In this document: in pieces, positions 1 through 8,191 of the stretch | How positions within the stretch are numbered: the first letter of the stretch is position 1 | Layout: each line of letters starts with the position of its first letter | From: DAOPXV01 sp964551445 | Lineage (GTDB): Bacteria; Muiribacteriota; UBA9980 | NCBI GenBank assembly: GCA_964551445.1 | Contig: CAZKCG010000017.1 | Coordinates: forward strand, 1 to 64,000 | DNA length: 64,000 nt | Direction: 5' to 3' | Translations under genes and position numbers: made by a program | The notes under the pieces: generated by a model | The model's input: only the letters and a program-made list of their open reading frames with translations | Told to the model about the DNA's origin: nothing | Databases searched by the model: none

Positions 1-604
1 ACATGAACAAGTAAATCTTTTCACGCTCGTTCAGAAACCGCGGCCTCAAGGCACTACCGTTTTTGGCAAGAAAGGCTTCACCGTCAATAATCTCGGCCTT
101 AAAGCCTTCGGAAAGAGCAGCTTCGTGGTTTTCAACTTCCAGAAACTGACCGCGCCCAAAATAAAGGGCGGTTATAACTTATACGTTAAATGCGCGCGCA
201 CGGCCGGCGAAAAGCTTCTCCCGCTCAAATCGATGCCCGGGATAGAAGTTTCCGATCAAATAACGAGCGATGAAAATATAGCTTCGTTCGAATCGCTGCT
301 TCAGAAAATGTATCTTTCGTACTCGGAACTTTTAAGCCTTCAGGAAAACTCGATGAACAAAGAAATGTTCGAAAAACTTTTCAAGAACTGGCAGAACAAC
401 TATTTCGAGATAAAAGAGATAATCCTCACCGACGTAAAGGCCCAGAACTACGAAAAACTGGATATGTTCCTTGAAATGTACAAAAAACTCGACGCGGACC
501 AGAAGTCAAAGATCCCCGGACTCATAAAAGACCTCAAACAGATATTGAAGGCGCACTCGGCCGCGGGCGACGAAGAAGCTAAAACAAGGCTGAAACTTTT
601 ATAG
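1..604 (+). CDS. Hypothetical protein, C-terminal fragment (5' end outside window)
   Basis: I do not recognise this protein. The frame is open from the left edge (first full codon at base 2) through to TAG at 602-604. The GTG at 125 is therefore an internal valine rather than a start, and about 200 residues of the C-terminus are visible. The first 40 residues are rich in Gly, Lys and Phe. The rest, from about visible residue 90, looks helical and charged, with many Leu, Lys and Glu and no transmembrane segment. No catalytic motif stands out. It is followed 79 bases later by an exported protein on the same strand. Missing N-terminal sequence could change this reading. Confidence 0.6.
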   Translation, partial: HEQVNLFTLVQKPRPQGTTVFGKKGFTVNNLGLKAFGKSSFVVFNFQKLTAPKIKGGYNLYVKCARTAGEKLLPLKSMPGIEVSDQITSDENIASFESLLQKMYLSYSELLSLQENSMNKEMFEKLFKNWQNNYFEIKEIILTDVKAQNYEKLDMFLEMYKKLDADQKSKIPGLIKDLKQILKAHSAAGDEEAKTRLKLL

Positions 605-683
605 TCTATCTTTCGTAATTATCCTGAAGAACTCAAAAGCCGGAACCTTTTTATTAAGACCGAAGAGCCGTTAAGGAGAGCGC

Positions 684-1781
684 ATGAAAAAAATTTTAAA
701 AATATCGTTATCACTTATTTTCGCGATGTTCTTCGGGCTTTGCATATGTCCGGCCGCGTTTGGCGGGGAACCCGGCGTCAGGGAAGCGTATGACCAATAT
801 TTGAAAAGTTATAACGAATTTAAAAGCCTTGTCGAAGCCGGCGCCGGTCAGGACGCCGTCGACGCGTGCGCTCTTAAATATAAGAACGCCCTGGAAAACT
901 ACCAAAAGTTGCTTGAAAAAGCTCAGCCGGCAGTGAAGGCTGAAACAGTCAAAGCGGCCGCTGCTGAAGCAAAACCTGCGGTTCAGGTCCAGCCCGCAAA
1001 ACCCGCGGCGGTTCAGCCCGCAGAAAAGAAGGCCGGTTTCTGGGATAAAGCCGCGGCTATAGGGAAAAAAGCTCTGAATTCGACTCTCGGCGGCCTGCAA
1101 AAAGGCCTGATGATGTTGAACGAGGTTCTAATAAGGCCTCTCAAGCAGGGTATCGCAAAAGTATCCGGCGCCAACAAGATAATGCAGGATAACATAAAAG
1201 AAAAAATAATGCCGAAGCGGATCGACGAAACCGCGGTCTATGACATGGCCACGGTCGAGGGAATTACGGACGCTATAAAAAAAGATTTCAAGATAAGCAT
1301 TGAAGCCGGTTCGGGCGGAAAATGGACCGCCGAAGAATTGAAGGGCGTTTACGGCCTTTTGAAACAGATGCCGCCCGAATTCAGAAAATATACGACGACC
1401 ATCGTGCGCGACAAAGAAAGCGATAAAGCCGAAGGTTTCGTGAGCCCCATAATGCCATGGAAGGTCCACCTCTGCGGCACCACATATTACGTCAAAGAAA
1501 CGCTCGCGCATGAAATGACGCATTGTTACCAGTTCAACAATTTAAAACTCACCAACGACTGGAACCGCGAATTTTTCGGCAACCGCATAGGACATCTCGC
1601 CAGTATGGGAAAGCCTAAAACCGCTTCTGTATCAGAATACGGCGACACAAATTCACTCGAAGATATGGCCGAATCAGTGCGCGAATACTATGAAAACCCT
1701 GAAAACATGAAAAGGACCCAGCCCGGCAGATACGAATTCGTGAAGAACCGTATCATGAAAGGCGTCGAACTCAAGAACTGA
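684..1781 (+). CDS. Exported protein with HExxH zinc-peptidase-like motif
   Basis: This is a 365-residue protein starting at ATG after AAGGAG (674-679). Residues 1-27 form a signal peptide: KK, a hydrophobic stretch, then a cut near AFG/GE. Residues 75-115 are Ala/Pro/Lys-rich and look like a flexible linker. The C-terminal domain contains HEMTH (H276, E277, H280), the metal-binding motif of zincin peptidases, and a later Glu in the DMAES segment near residue 330 could be the third ligand. A periplasmic or surface metallopeptidase is inferred; the exact family is not recognised. It ends just before a hairpin terminator at 1811. Confidence 0.6.
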   Translation: MKKILKISLSLIFAMFFGLCICPAAFGGEPGVREAYDQYLKSYNEFKSLVEAGAGQDAVDACALKYKNALENYQKLLEKAQPAVKAETVKAAAAEAKPAVQVQPAKPAAVQPAEKKAGFWDKAAAIGKKALNSTLGGLQKGLMMLNEVLIRPLKQGIAKVSGANKIMQDNIKEKIMPKRIDETAVYDMATVEGITDAIKKDFKISIEAGSGGKWTAEELKGVYGLLKQMPPEFRKYTTTIVRDKESDKAEGFVSPIMPWKVHLCGTTYYVKETLAHEMTHCYQFNNLKLTNDWNREFFGNRIGHLASMGKPKTASVSEYGDTNSLEDMAESVREYYENPENMKRTQPGRYEFVKNRIMKGVELKN

Positions 1782-1810
1782 TAAAACTGAAATTAAATAT
1801 CTTTTAAAAG

Positions 1811-1845
1811 CAGGGGTTCGCAGATAGCGGGCCCCTGTTTTTTTT
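1811..1845 (+). terminator. Intrinsic terminator after the HExxH protein
   Basis: CAGGGG (1811-1816) pairs with CCCCTG (1832-1837) across a 15-base loop, followed by eight T residues. It lies 30 bases after the stop codon at 1781. Confidence 0.7.
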
Positions 1846-1854
1846 GTAATTCAC

Positions 1855-1970
1855 GCCATTCCGCTCACGCCTGACATGAACGCAGGCGCAAGACGCGGTA
1901 CCAGCAGCTGTTTGCGGCGGAAAAACACGAGGTTCGTCCGGGCTCGACGGCCGGGGAGCGTGAGAATGGC
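1855..1970. repeat. Imperfect inverted repeat in GC-rich noncoding DNA
   Basis: GCCATT-CCG-CTCACG (1855-1869) is the reverse complement of CGTGAGAATGGC (1959-1970) except for a 3-base bulge. The roughly 90 bases between the arms are clearly more GC-rich than other gaps in this window and contain no reading frame that I would call. It could be a structured RNA, a small mobile-element relic or a decayed gene; nothing decides between these. Confidence 0.4.
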
Positions 1971-2016
1971 AAAAGAGGCGACCGGCACGCAGGCGGACGG
2001 GCGGCCAACATTTTTC

Positions 2017-2046
2017 TTGAAAAATATGGCGAAGTTGTGGTAAAAT
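2017..2046 (+). promoter_or_regulatory. Candidate promoter for the valS operon
   Basis: TTGAAA (2017-2022), an 18-bp spacer and TAAAAT (2041-2046), with TG one base before the -10 (extended -10). The expected transcript start is only 2-4 bases before the ATG at 2056, so the first gene may be read from a nearly leaderless message. Confidence 0.5.
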
Positions 2047-2055
2047 TAAGGAATT

Positions 2056-2337
2056 ATGAAACGCAAGACAACTTTAAAAAAAGAAATACCGGAAGAAAAC
2101 ATTAACCCCATCTGCGTCGATTGCGCCAACGAATGCAAGCAGGAGGCGGCGGTCGCCATATTGACCTGCCCGCAGAAAGTAAAGCGCGACGAGCAGCTGG
2201 AACTTTTTACGAAGACCGGAAAAGCCAGAAAAGTCAAGGACAAGGACGGCGATGAGCCTAAGGACCCTCTGGCGAAATACAGAAAAAAAAGTATTGTGGA
2301 AGATAAAACCGTCATAAAAAGAAAGCGGAGGAAATAA
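2056..2337 (+). CDS. Small basic protein with four-cysteine cluster
   Basis: A 93-residue, very Lys/Arg-rich protein of unknown function. Its N-terminal third has C20-x2-C23-x3-C27 and then C38-P, a spacing that could bind a metal such as zinc. The C-terminal half is almost entirely charged and ends in KRKRRK, so RNA or nucleic-acid binding is a reasonable guess. It ends 2 bases before the valS start, so the two are surely co-transcribed and probably translationally coupled. A weak AAGG precedes the ATG, and a promoter lies immediately upstream. Confidence 0.65.
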   Translation: MKRKTTLKKEIPEENINPICVDCANECKQEAAVAILTCPQKVKRDEQLELFTKTGKARKVKDKDGDEPKDPLAKYRKKSIVEDKTVIKRKRRK

Positions 2338-2339
2338 TT

Positions 2340-5108
2340 TTGGAAGAGATCAACCTCGATAAAAGCTATAACCCGAAAACCGTCGAAGACAAATGGTACT
2401 CTGTCTGGACCGAACGCGATTATTTCAGGGCGAAGACCGGAGAAGGCTTCGATAACGCGAACGCTTACACGATAGTCATACCGCCGCCCAACGTGACGGG
2501 CATTTTGCATATCGGCCACGCTCTTAACGCTACCTTTCAGGATGTAATGATAAGATATAATAAAATGCTGGGCAAAAACACGCTGTGGCTTCCGGGCACG
2601 GACCACGCCGGCATAGCCACTCAGAACGTGGTGGAAAAGGCGCTCGCCAAAGAGAAAGTAAGAAGGCACGATCTGGGCCGCGAAAAATTCGTCGAAAAAG
2701 TATGGGAATGGAAGAGAACTACCGGCTCAAATATAATAAACCAGCTGAAAAAACTGGGAGCCTCATGCGACTGGTCTCGCGAACGTTTTACGATGGATGA
2801 AGGGCTCTCCAACGCGGTGCGAAAAGTTTTCGTCAGCTTATATAACGAAGGGCTGATATACCGCGGCAACCGCATCATCAACTGGTGCCCGCGCTGCACG
2901 ACCGCGCTTTCGAACGACGAGGTCGAATTCCACGATCTGCCCGGAAAACTCTGGCACATCAAATATCCCGTCGTAAAGGACGCGTCAAGAAAAGACCTGC
3001 CGGATTTCCTCGTGGTCGCGACAACGAGGCCCGAAACGATGCTCGGAGACACGGCCGTCGCGGTATCGCCGAAGGACGAAAGATATAAAAACCTTATCGG
3101 AATGAAGATAATGCTTCCGCTTATGAACCGCGAGATCCCCATAGTCGCGGATGAATACATAGACATGGCCTTCGGGACAGGCGCTGTGAAAGTAACTCCT
3201 TCGCACGACCCGAACGATTTCGAGATCGGAAAGCGCCATAACCTTGAATCGATAACGGTGCTGGACATTCACGGAAAGATAAACGAGAACGCTCCGGCAT
3301 ACAAGGGAATGACCCGTTTCGACGCGAGGAAAAAGATAATCGAAGACCTCGAGGCCCTTGGGCTCATGGTCAAAATAGACGAGCATGCGCACGCCGTAGG
3401 CCATTGTTACAGATGCGATACCGTCATAGAACCTTACCTTTCGACGCAGTGGTTCGTCGATATGAAACCGTTAGCCGAAATGGCTATAGCGGCCGTACGC
3501 GACGGCGAGGTCGAATTCATGCCGAAACGCTGGGAGAAAACATATTTCCACTGGCTCGAGAACGTCCGCGACTGGTGCATTTCAAGGCAGCTTTGGTGGG
3601 GCCACCGCATACCCGTATGGTTCTGCGAATCCTGCGGACATATCAACGTTTCGGAAACCGACCCGACGAACTGCCAGAAATGTAATTCCGATAAATTGAG
3701 ACAGGAAGAGGACGTTCTTGACACATGGTTCTCCTCCGCCCTCTGGCCCTTCTCGACGCTCGGATGGCCTGAAAAAACCGCGGATCTCGAGACCTTCTAC
3801 CCGACCTCGGTTTTAATAACCGGATTCGATATAATTTACCTGTGGGTCGCCCGCATGATAATGATGGGCAAAAAATTCATGGGCAAAGTGCCTTTTAAAA
3901 AGGTTTATTTCACGATGCTCGTGCGCGACGACAAGGGCGAAAAAATGAGCAAGTCGAAGGGCACCGCGATCGACCCGCTCAAGGTCATCAGCGACTACGG
4001 CACCGACGCCTTAAGATTCACGCTGGCCGCTCTTTCCACGCCGACCGCCGACATAAATCTTTCATATTCGGCGATCGAAGGCTACCGCAATTTCGCGAAT
4101 AAAATATGGAATGCGGCGCGTTTCTCGCTTATGAACATGACCGGCTTCACCGGAAAAACGATAGACGAAATACCCACCCTCGCCGGACTCGAACTCGAAC
4201 TTCCCGATAAATATCTGCTCGCGAAGTTAGAGGACCTTATAAAGACCGTCCGCCAGAACCTCGACGAATACGACTATTCGCACGCGGCGTTCTCGCTTTA
4301 CGAATTCATCTGGTCTGAACTCTGCGACTGGTATATAGAAATAGTCAAGCCGCGCTTCTACCTTAAAGAGGGCGGGGAAAAGTCGAAACTCGCGGCGCAG
4401 TGCGTTTTAAATTTCGTTTTCGTTGAAACGATGAAGCTTCTGCACCCGTTCATGCCCTTTATTTCGGAAGAAATTTTCACGACATTCCCGAAGGGAAGCC
4501 TTGAAAAAGAATCGCTTATGGTCTCGGAATTTCCGAGCGCTGAAAGTTTTAACGCCGCTGCCGGATTGAACTTTACGGACGGGGATAAGAACGATATCTA
4601 CGCTTCTTTCAAGCTTATGAAGGAAATAATCGTGGCCACCCGCCAGATAAGGGCCGAACTCGGCATATCGCCTGCCATACAGATAAAGCCCATAATAGTC
4701 AGCCCTTCGGACAAAGTCGAAAACATAATAAAAGATAACGCGCAATGGATAAAAACGGTTATGCGCGCCGAGGAATTCGACATCAGGGCGGTCATGGCCG
4801 GAAAACCCAAAGGAATGGCCGTAACTTCCATAATGGCCGAATTCACGGGCATGCCCGACGAAGAACGCAGGATCGATATTTATCTTCCGCTCGAAGGTTT
4901 GATCGACATCGAAAAAGAAAAAGACCGCCTCAAAAAAGAAATAATCAAGGCCGACGAGGAATTCGATTTCGTCACCAAAAAACTCGAGAATAAAAACTTC
5001 ATCGAGCGCGCGAACGCCGAGATAGTCGAAAAAGAGCGCGCCAAACTCGAAAAATACAGGCAGATAAAGGAAAAGCTTCAGGCGACGCTTGCATCGTTCG
5101 AAGAATAA
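2340..5108 (+). CDS. valS: Valyl-tRNA synthetase
   Basis: A class I aminoacyl-tRNA synthetase that attaches valine to tRNA-Val in the cytoplasm. At 922 residues it is of normal length. The HIGH signature is at H57 (PPPNVTGILHIGHA), and KMSKS is at 535-539. The editing (CP1) domain lies between about 185 and 400, followed by a CxxC...CxxC knuckle near 428-448. The tRNA-binding anticodon domain starts near 610, and the last 65 residues are a Lys/Glu-rich coiled coil typical of ValS. The start is TTG at 2340, supported by GGAGG at 2327-2331 with normal spacing. The FapA-like gene follows after 6 bases. Confidence 0.97.
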   Translation: MEEINLDKSYNPKTVEDKWYSVWTERDYFRAKTGEGFDNANAYTIVIPPPNVTGILHIGHALNATFQDVMIRYNKMLGKNTLWLPGTDHAGIATQNVVEKALAKEKVRRHDLGREKFVEKVWEWKRTTGSNIINQLKKLGASCDWSRERFTMDEGLSNAVRKVFVSLYNEGLIYRGNRIINWCPRCTTALSNDEVEFHDLPGKLWHIKYPVVKDASRKDLPDFLVVATTRPETMLGDTAVAVSPKDERYKNLIGMKIMLPLMNREIPIVADEYIDMAFGTGAVKVTPSHDPNDFEIGKRHNLESITVLDIHGKINENAPAYKGMTRFDARKKIIEDLEALGLMVKIDEHAHAVGHCYRCDTVIEPYLSTQWFVDMKPLAEMAIAAVRDGEVEFMPKRWEKTYFHWLENVRDWCISRQLWWGHRIPVWFCESCGHINVSETDPTNCQKCNSDKLRQEEDVLDTWFSSALWPFSTLGWPEKTADLETFYPTSVLITGFDIIYLWVARMIMMGKKFMGKVPFKKVYFTMLVRDDKGEKMSKSKGTAIDPLKVISDYGTDALRFTLAALSTPTADINLSYSAIEGYRNFANKIWNAARFSLMNMTGFTGKTIDEIPTLAGLELELPDKYLLAKLEDLIKTVRQNLDEYDYSHAAFSLYEFIWSELCDWYIEIVKPRFYLKEGGEKSKLAAQCVLNFVFVETMKLLHPFMPFISEEIFTTFPKGSLEKESLMVSEFPSAESFNAAAGLNFTDGDKNDIYASFKLMKEIIVATRQIRAELGISPAIQIKPIIVSPSDKVENIIKDNAQWIKTVMRAEEFDIRAVMAGKPKGMAVTSIMAEFTGMPDEERRIDIYLPLEGLIDIEKEKDRLKKEIIKADEEFDFVTKKLENKNFIERANAEIVEKERAKLEKYRQIKEKLQATLASFEE

Positions 5109-5114
5109 AGGCTG

Positions 5115-6980
5115 ATGAGTTTTAACGAAACGCACATCGAGATAGAGGCCGAAACCCTTGAAGAGGCTTTGAAAAAAGCCTCGGCGAGGACGGGACTTCC
5201 ATCCGGAAAAATAAAATACGAGTTCGTCGACGAAAAAATGCGCGCCGACAGGCCCCGCACGGGCGCCGTCAAGATCCGCGTCATCAGCGAAGCGCTCGTG
5301 CGCGACCAGGGCTTCACGCGGGAGTCCAAATTAAACCAGATGCTCAGGGAAGCCCAGGATTTCGCTGAAATAAAGGACGGTTTCTTTAAACTGGACGTTT
5401 TAGGCGATAACGTCTATCTTACCGTTTTTCAGCACAGCGGCAAGGGAAAACAGGTTTCGATAGACGACATTTATAAAAGGCTCAATATTCCAAGATACAT
5501 GAACATATCTCACGCTGAAGTGAAAAAAGCGATGAACGATCAATGCATCGGAAAACCTTTGATAGTGGCCACTATAAACCCCGATTACAAGGACCTCGAC
5601 GCCAAGGCCACGCTCGAGGTTTCTAAAGATAAAATGAGCCTTTTCTTGAAATTCGCTCCCACGCGCGGCTTCGGAAATTTCCCGAAACATGAAGACATCG
5701 AAAAATTGGCTATTGACAAGGGGTTTAATTGCCCGCTCGATAAAACCGTAATAGAGAACACTATCAAAAACAAGATCTGTAACACGCTCCTTCTCATAGG
5801 CAAGGGAAGCGCCCCTCAAGACGGCGTCGATACTCACATTGAATGGAAGATCGAAAGGCTCGCCAATGAAAAAATAGTATATTACAGACCTGACGGGTCG
5901 GTCGATTTCAAAAAGATATATCTGATCTCGAACGTTCGCGAAAAACAGGTCATCGGCGTTATCTGCTCCGCGACCGAAGGCGTCCACGGCTACGACGTTT
6001 ACGGAACTCCGATAAAAGCAAGGCCCGGCCGCAGCAAAAGCATAGCGCTTGGAAAAAGCGTCGCTTTCTCCGAGGATGGAAAAAGCGTGATATCGCTTAT
6101 AGACGGGCAGATCAAGTTCGTCAACGGCGTCGTTAACGTATTTCCGGTCTTTGAAGTTTACGGCGACGTCAATTACAATGTGGGAAATATTGAATTTGCC
6201 GGTTCCGTGACCGTAAAAGGAACCGTTCTTGACGGCTTTTCAGTAAAAGCCGGCGGCAATATCTACGTCGAGAACGCCGTATCCGAAGCTACGCTCGAAG
6301 CCGAGGGCGATATTTACCTGCCGCACGGATTCGTGGGCAAAAACAAAGGTTATCTTAAAGCCGGCAAGAACGTGATAATAAAGTTCGCCGAGGGCGGAAA
6401 GATAGAGGCCCAGGGCAAGGTCGTCGTGGAACTTGCGATAATTCATTCGACCGTGACCGCGGGAGAAAAGATAGAGGTTTCAGGGAAACGCGGGCAGATA
6501 ATCGGCGGCGAGCTGACGGCCGGCGACGAGATAATCGCTAAATCCATCGGCGCGCCTATGGGAGTTCTGACCAAGCTCAATCTCGGGTTCGATACTATAG
6601 TAATGGAACAGCTGCAGCGAATAAACGCCGAAATCTACTCCACCGAAAAAGAGATGGAAAAAATAAATCAGGCATATAACTTTTTAAATTTAAGCCGCGT
6701 GCGCGGGGAAAAAAAGATCGAAGGCAACATAGACGAAATGATAGAACGGGTAAAAACCACCCAGGCTATGCTTGACACAAAATGGGATTATTTGAAAAGC
6801 GAAAAAGAAAAAACGCTTAAGGAGCTCGCCGCCGGCAGACGCGGAGAGGTTAGAGGAATCGACGTGATCTACAGCGGCGTGCTGCTCAACATTAAAAACG
6901 TCAATTATTACGTAAAGAGCGACACCAAGGCTTCGACGCTGCATCTTGAGGATGGAGAGGTAAGGATTTTTCCGCTATGA
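5115..6980 (+). CDS. FapA family (DUF342) protein with Jag_N-like N-terminus
   Basis: A 621-residue cytoplasmic protein of the FapA/DUF342 family, known for a central beta-helix of repeated short strands. Here that region spans about residues 330-490, with repeating Gly and Val in blocks such as VKAGGNIYVEN and GDIYLPHGF. Residues 1-55 resemble the Jag_N (KhpB N-terminal) domain found in RNA-binding and envelope-related proteins. Residues 500-580 form a Glu/Lys-rich coiled coil. The role is not established; DUF342 proteins are often found near motility or polymer-assembly genes. It lies 6 bases after valS and overlaps the next gene by ATGA. Confidence 0.8.
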   Translation: MSFNETHIEIEAETLEEALKKASARTGLPSGKIKYEFVDEKMRADRPRTGAVKIRVISEALVRDQGFTRESKLNQMLREAQDFAEIKDGFFKLDVLGDNVYLTVFQHSGKGKQVSIDDIYKRLNIPRYMNISHAEVKKAMNDQCIGKPLIVATINPDYKDLDAKATLEVSKDKMSLFLKFAPTRGFGNFPKHEDIEKLAIDKGFNCPLDKTVIENTIKNKICNTLLLIGKGSAPQDGVDTHIEWKIERLANEKIVYYRPDGSVDFKKIYLISNVREKQVIGVICSATEGVHGYDVYGTPIKARPGRSKSIALGKSVAFSEDGKSVISLIDGQIKFVNGVVNVFPVFEVYGDVNYNVGNIEFAGSVTVKGTVLDGFSVKAGGNIYVENAVSEATLEAEGDIYLPHGFVGKNKGYLKAGKNVIIKFAEGGKIEAQGKVVVELAIIHSTVTAGEKIEVSGKRGQIIGGELTAGDEIIAKSIGAPMGVLTKLNLGFDTIVMEQLQRINAEIYSTEKEMEKINQAYNFLNLSRVRGEKKIEGNIDEMIERVKTTQAMLDTKWDYLKSEKEKTLKELAAGRRGEVRGIDVIYSGVLLNIKNVNYYVKSDTKASTLHLEDGEVRIFPL

Positions 6981-7837
6981 TATTTAAAGGATACTCAAAA
7001 GCAAAATACAGCAGCTGGCTGTATCATTCGCCGTATCACACGCTGTTTGACGCGGGCGAAGGCATTAACACCATACTCGAGGAAAAGATCGTCGCCATTA
7101 AGAATATACTTTTATCGCACGGCCATACCGATCATTATACCGGACTTATAAATATTCTAATGACCAAATTCGGCCATTATTATTCGACGGGCGAATTCAC
7201 GGAACTTTTCATTTATTACCCAAAACACGATGAGGCGCTTCAGTCATATATCGACTATATAAAGGGGTTCTATAAACTCAGCCAGCACGGCGAATTCAAG
7301 ATCCACTGGATACAGGTCGAGCCAAACCAGCGCTACGAGTTCGCGACAAAACTTTCGACATATCTTGAGACATTCGGCGTCGAACATACCCGCGACGTCG
7401 TGAGCATCGGCTACACCATTGTTGAAAGGCGAAATAAACTCAGACATGAATATTTAGATCTCAGACCCGACGAGGTCAAACGCCTGATAGACGAAAAAGG
7501 ACGACAGAACGTCGTTTTCATTGAAAACAAGCGGACCATAACATACTGCGGCGACTCGGTCAACGCTCCCGTCGAAAAGTTCATTGACACCGACGTCCTC
7601 ATACACGAGGCCACTTTCCTTCGCGGCGACGACCGCTGCGGCCAGCTTCATTCAACTCTTTCCGAAAGCATAAATATCGCGCTGGAATCGAAAGCGAAAA
7701 AACTTATACTTTTTCATATTTCGACCAGATACAAACAGGACGACATTAAAACGGAAATAGCCAGGATCGAAAAAAATACCGGGAAATTTCCATTTTCAAT
7801 AGACTTTATAACTCCGGGGAAAATATTTGAAATATAG
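6977..7837 (+). CDS. MBL-fold hydrolase, RNase Z-like
   Basis: A 286-residue metallo-beta-lactamase-fold protein. The metal motif SHGHTDH (H48, H50, D52, H53) is intact. Later blocks ITYCGDS (Asp ligand), DVLIHEATF and LILFHISTRY (His ligand) follow the order seen in RNase Z and its relatives. It is somewhat shorter than typical RNase Z, and I cannot point to a flexible arm for tRNA binding, so tRNA 3' processing is possible but not proven. The start ATG overlaps the FapA stop (ATGA), which indicates translational coupling. No clear terminator follows. Confidence 0.85.
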   Translation: MIFKGYSKAKYSSWLYHSPYHTLFDAGEGINTILEEKIVAIKNILLSHGHTDHYTGLINILMTKFGHYYSTGEFTELFIYYPKHDEALQSYIDYIKGFYKLSQHGEFKIHWIQVEPNQRYEFATKLSTYLETFGVEHTRDVVSIGYTIVERRNKLRHEYLDLRPDEVKRLIDEKGRQNVVFIENKRTITYCGDSVNAPVEKFIDTDVLIHEATFLRGDDRCGQLHSTLSESINIALESKAKKLILFHISTRYKQDDIKTEIARIEKNTGKFPFSIDFITPGKIFEI

Positions 7838-8191
7838 GCGGACCACATAACCAACTCAAAAACCTTATAATTGTAAGAAAAAATGAGCAAAATGGCTAAA
7901 AAATGAGCAAAATGGCCATATTTTGTTTTTTCTATTTCGTTTTAATGATTGAGTAATTTCGCCTTTACATATAACATCATCATTAGTTAGATAACATAAA
8001 CAAGCGTTCAAAATATCATACTCAAAATATTCAATCTTTAATATTTAATTGTTTTTATTGAAAACAGGGAGGTGTTCGTTTTTATTCAGGGTGAAAGCAC
8101 TTGGCCTGAAACGGTTTAAGTTGCCGGGCTTTGTGTGTTTTTTTATTTTATCAACCGGTCAAAATTTTTAAAAAGGGGAATGATTCTCGTA
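7838..8191 (+). other. 354-base gap: tandem repeat plus possibly folded leader
   Basis: AT-rich noncoding stretch. It holds a 20-bp tandem repeat (7878-7916) and, near 8090-8134, a segment where AAAGC and GCTTT, and inside them GGC and GCC, can pair around a short loop. That is a possible 5' leader hairpin for the exported protein that follows. I could not find a convincing -35/-10 pair. Confidence 0.4.
7878..7916 (+). repeat. Two-copy tandem repeat, 20-bp period
   Basis: The 19-mer AAAAAATGAGCAAAATGGC occurs at 7878-7896 and again, identical, at 7898-7916, separated by one T. Each copy includes ATGAGCAAAATGG, which looks like a start region but is followed by no long frame. Confidence 0.85.

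Noticed and set aside
1893..1905. T-box-like TGGTACCGCG on the minus strand
   Set aside because: The motif matches the core T-box sequence, but on the minus strand there is no gene downstream (the neighbouring gene is on the plus strand) and no specifier stem was visible; probably chance.
4407..5135. 242-codon minus-strand frame opposite valS
   Set aside because: Antisense shadow: its Phe/Tyr-rich product mirrors the Lys/Glu codons of valS.
8090..8134. Possible c-di-GMP (GEMM) riboswitch: AAAGC...GGCCT...GCCGGG
   Set aside because: Part of the 3' half resembles GEMM-I, but the conserved GACGCAAAGC and the matching 5' half are missing.
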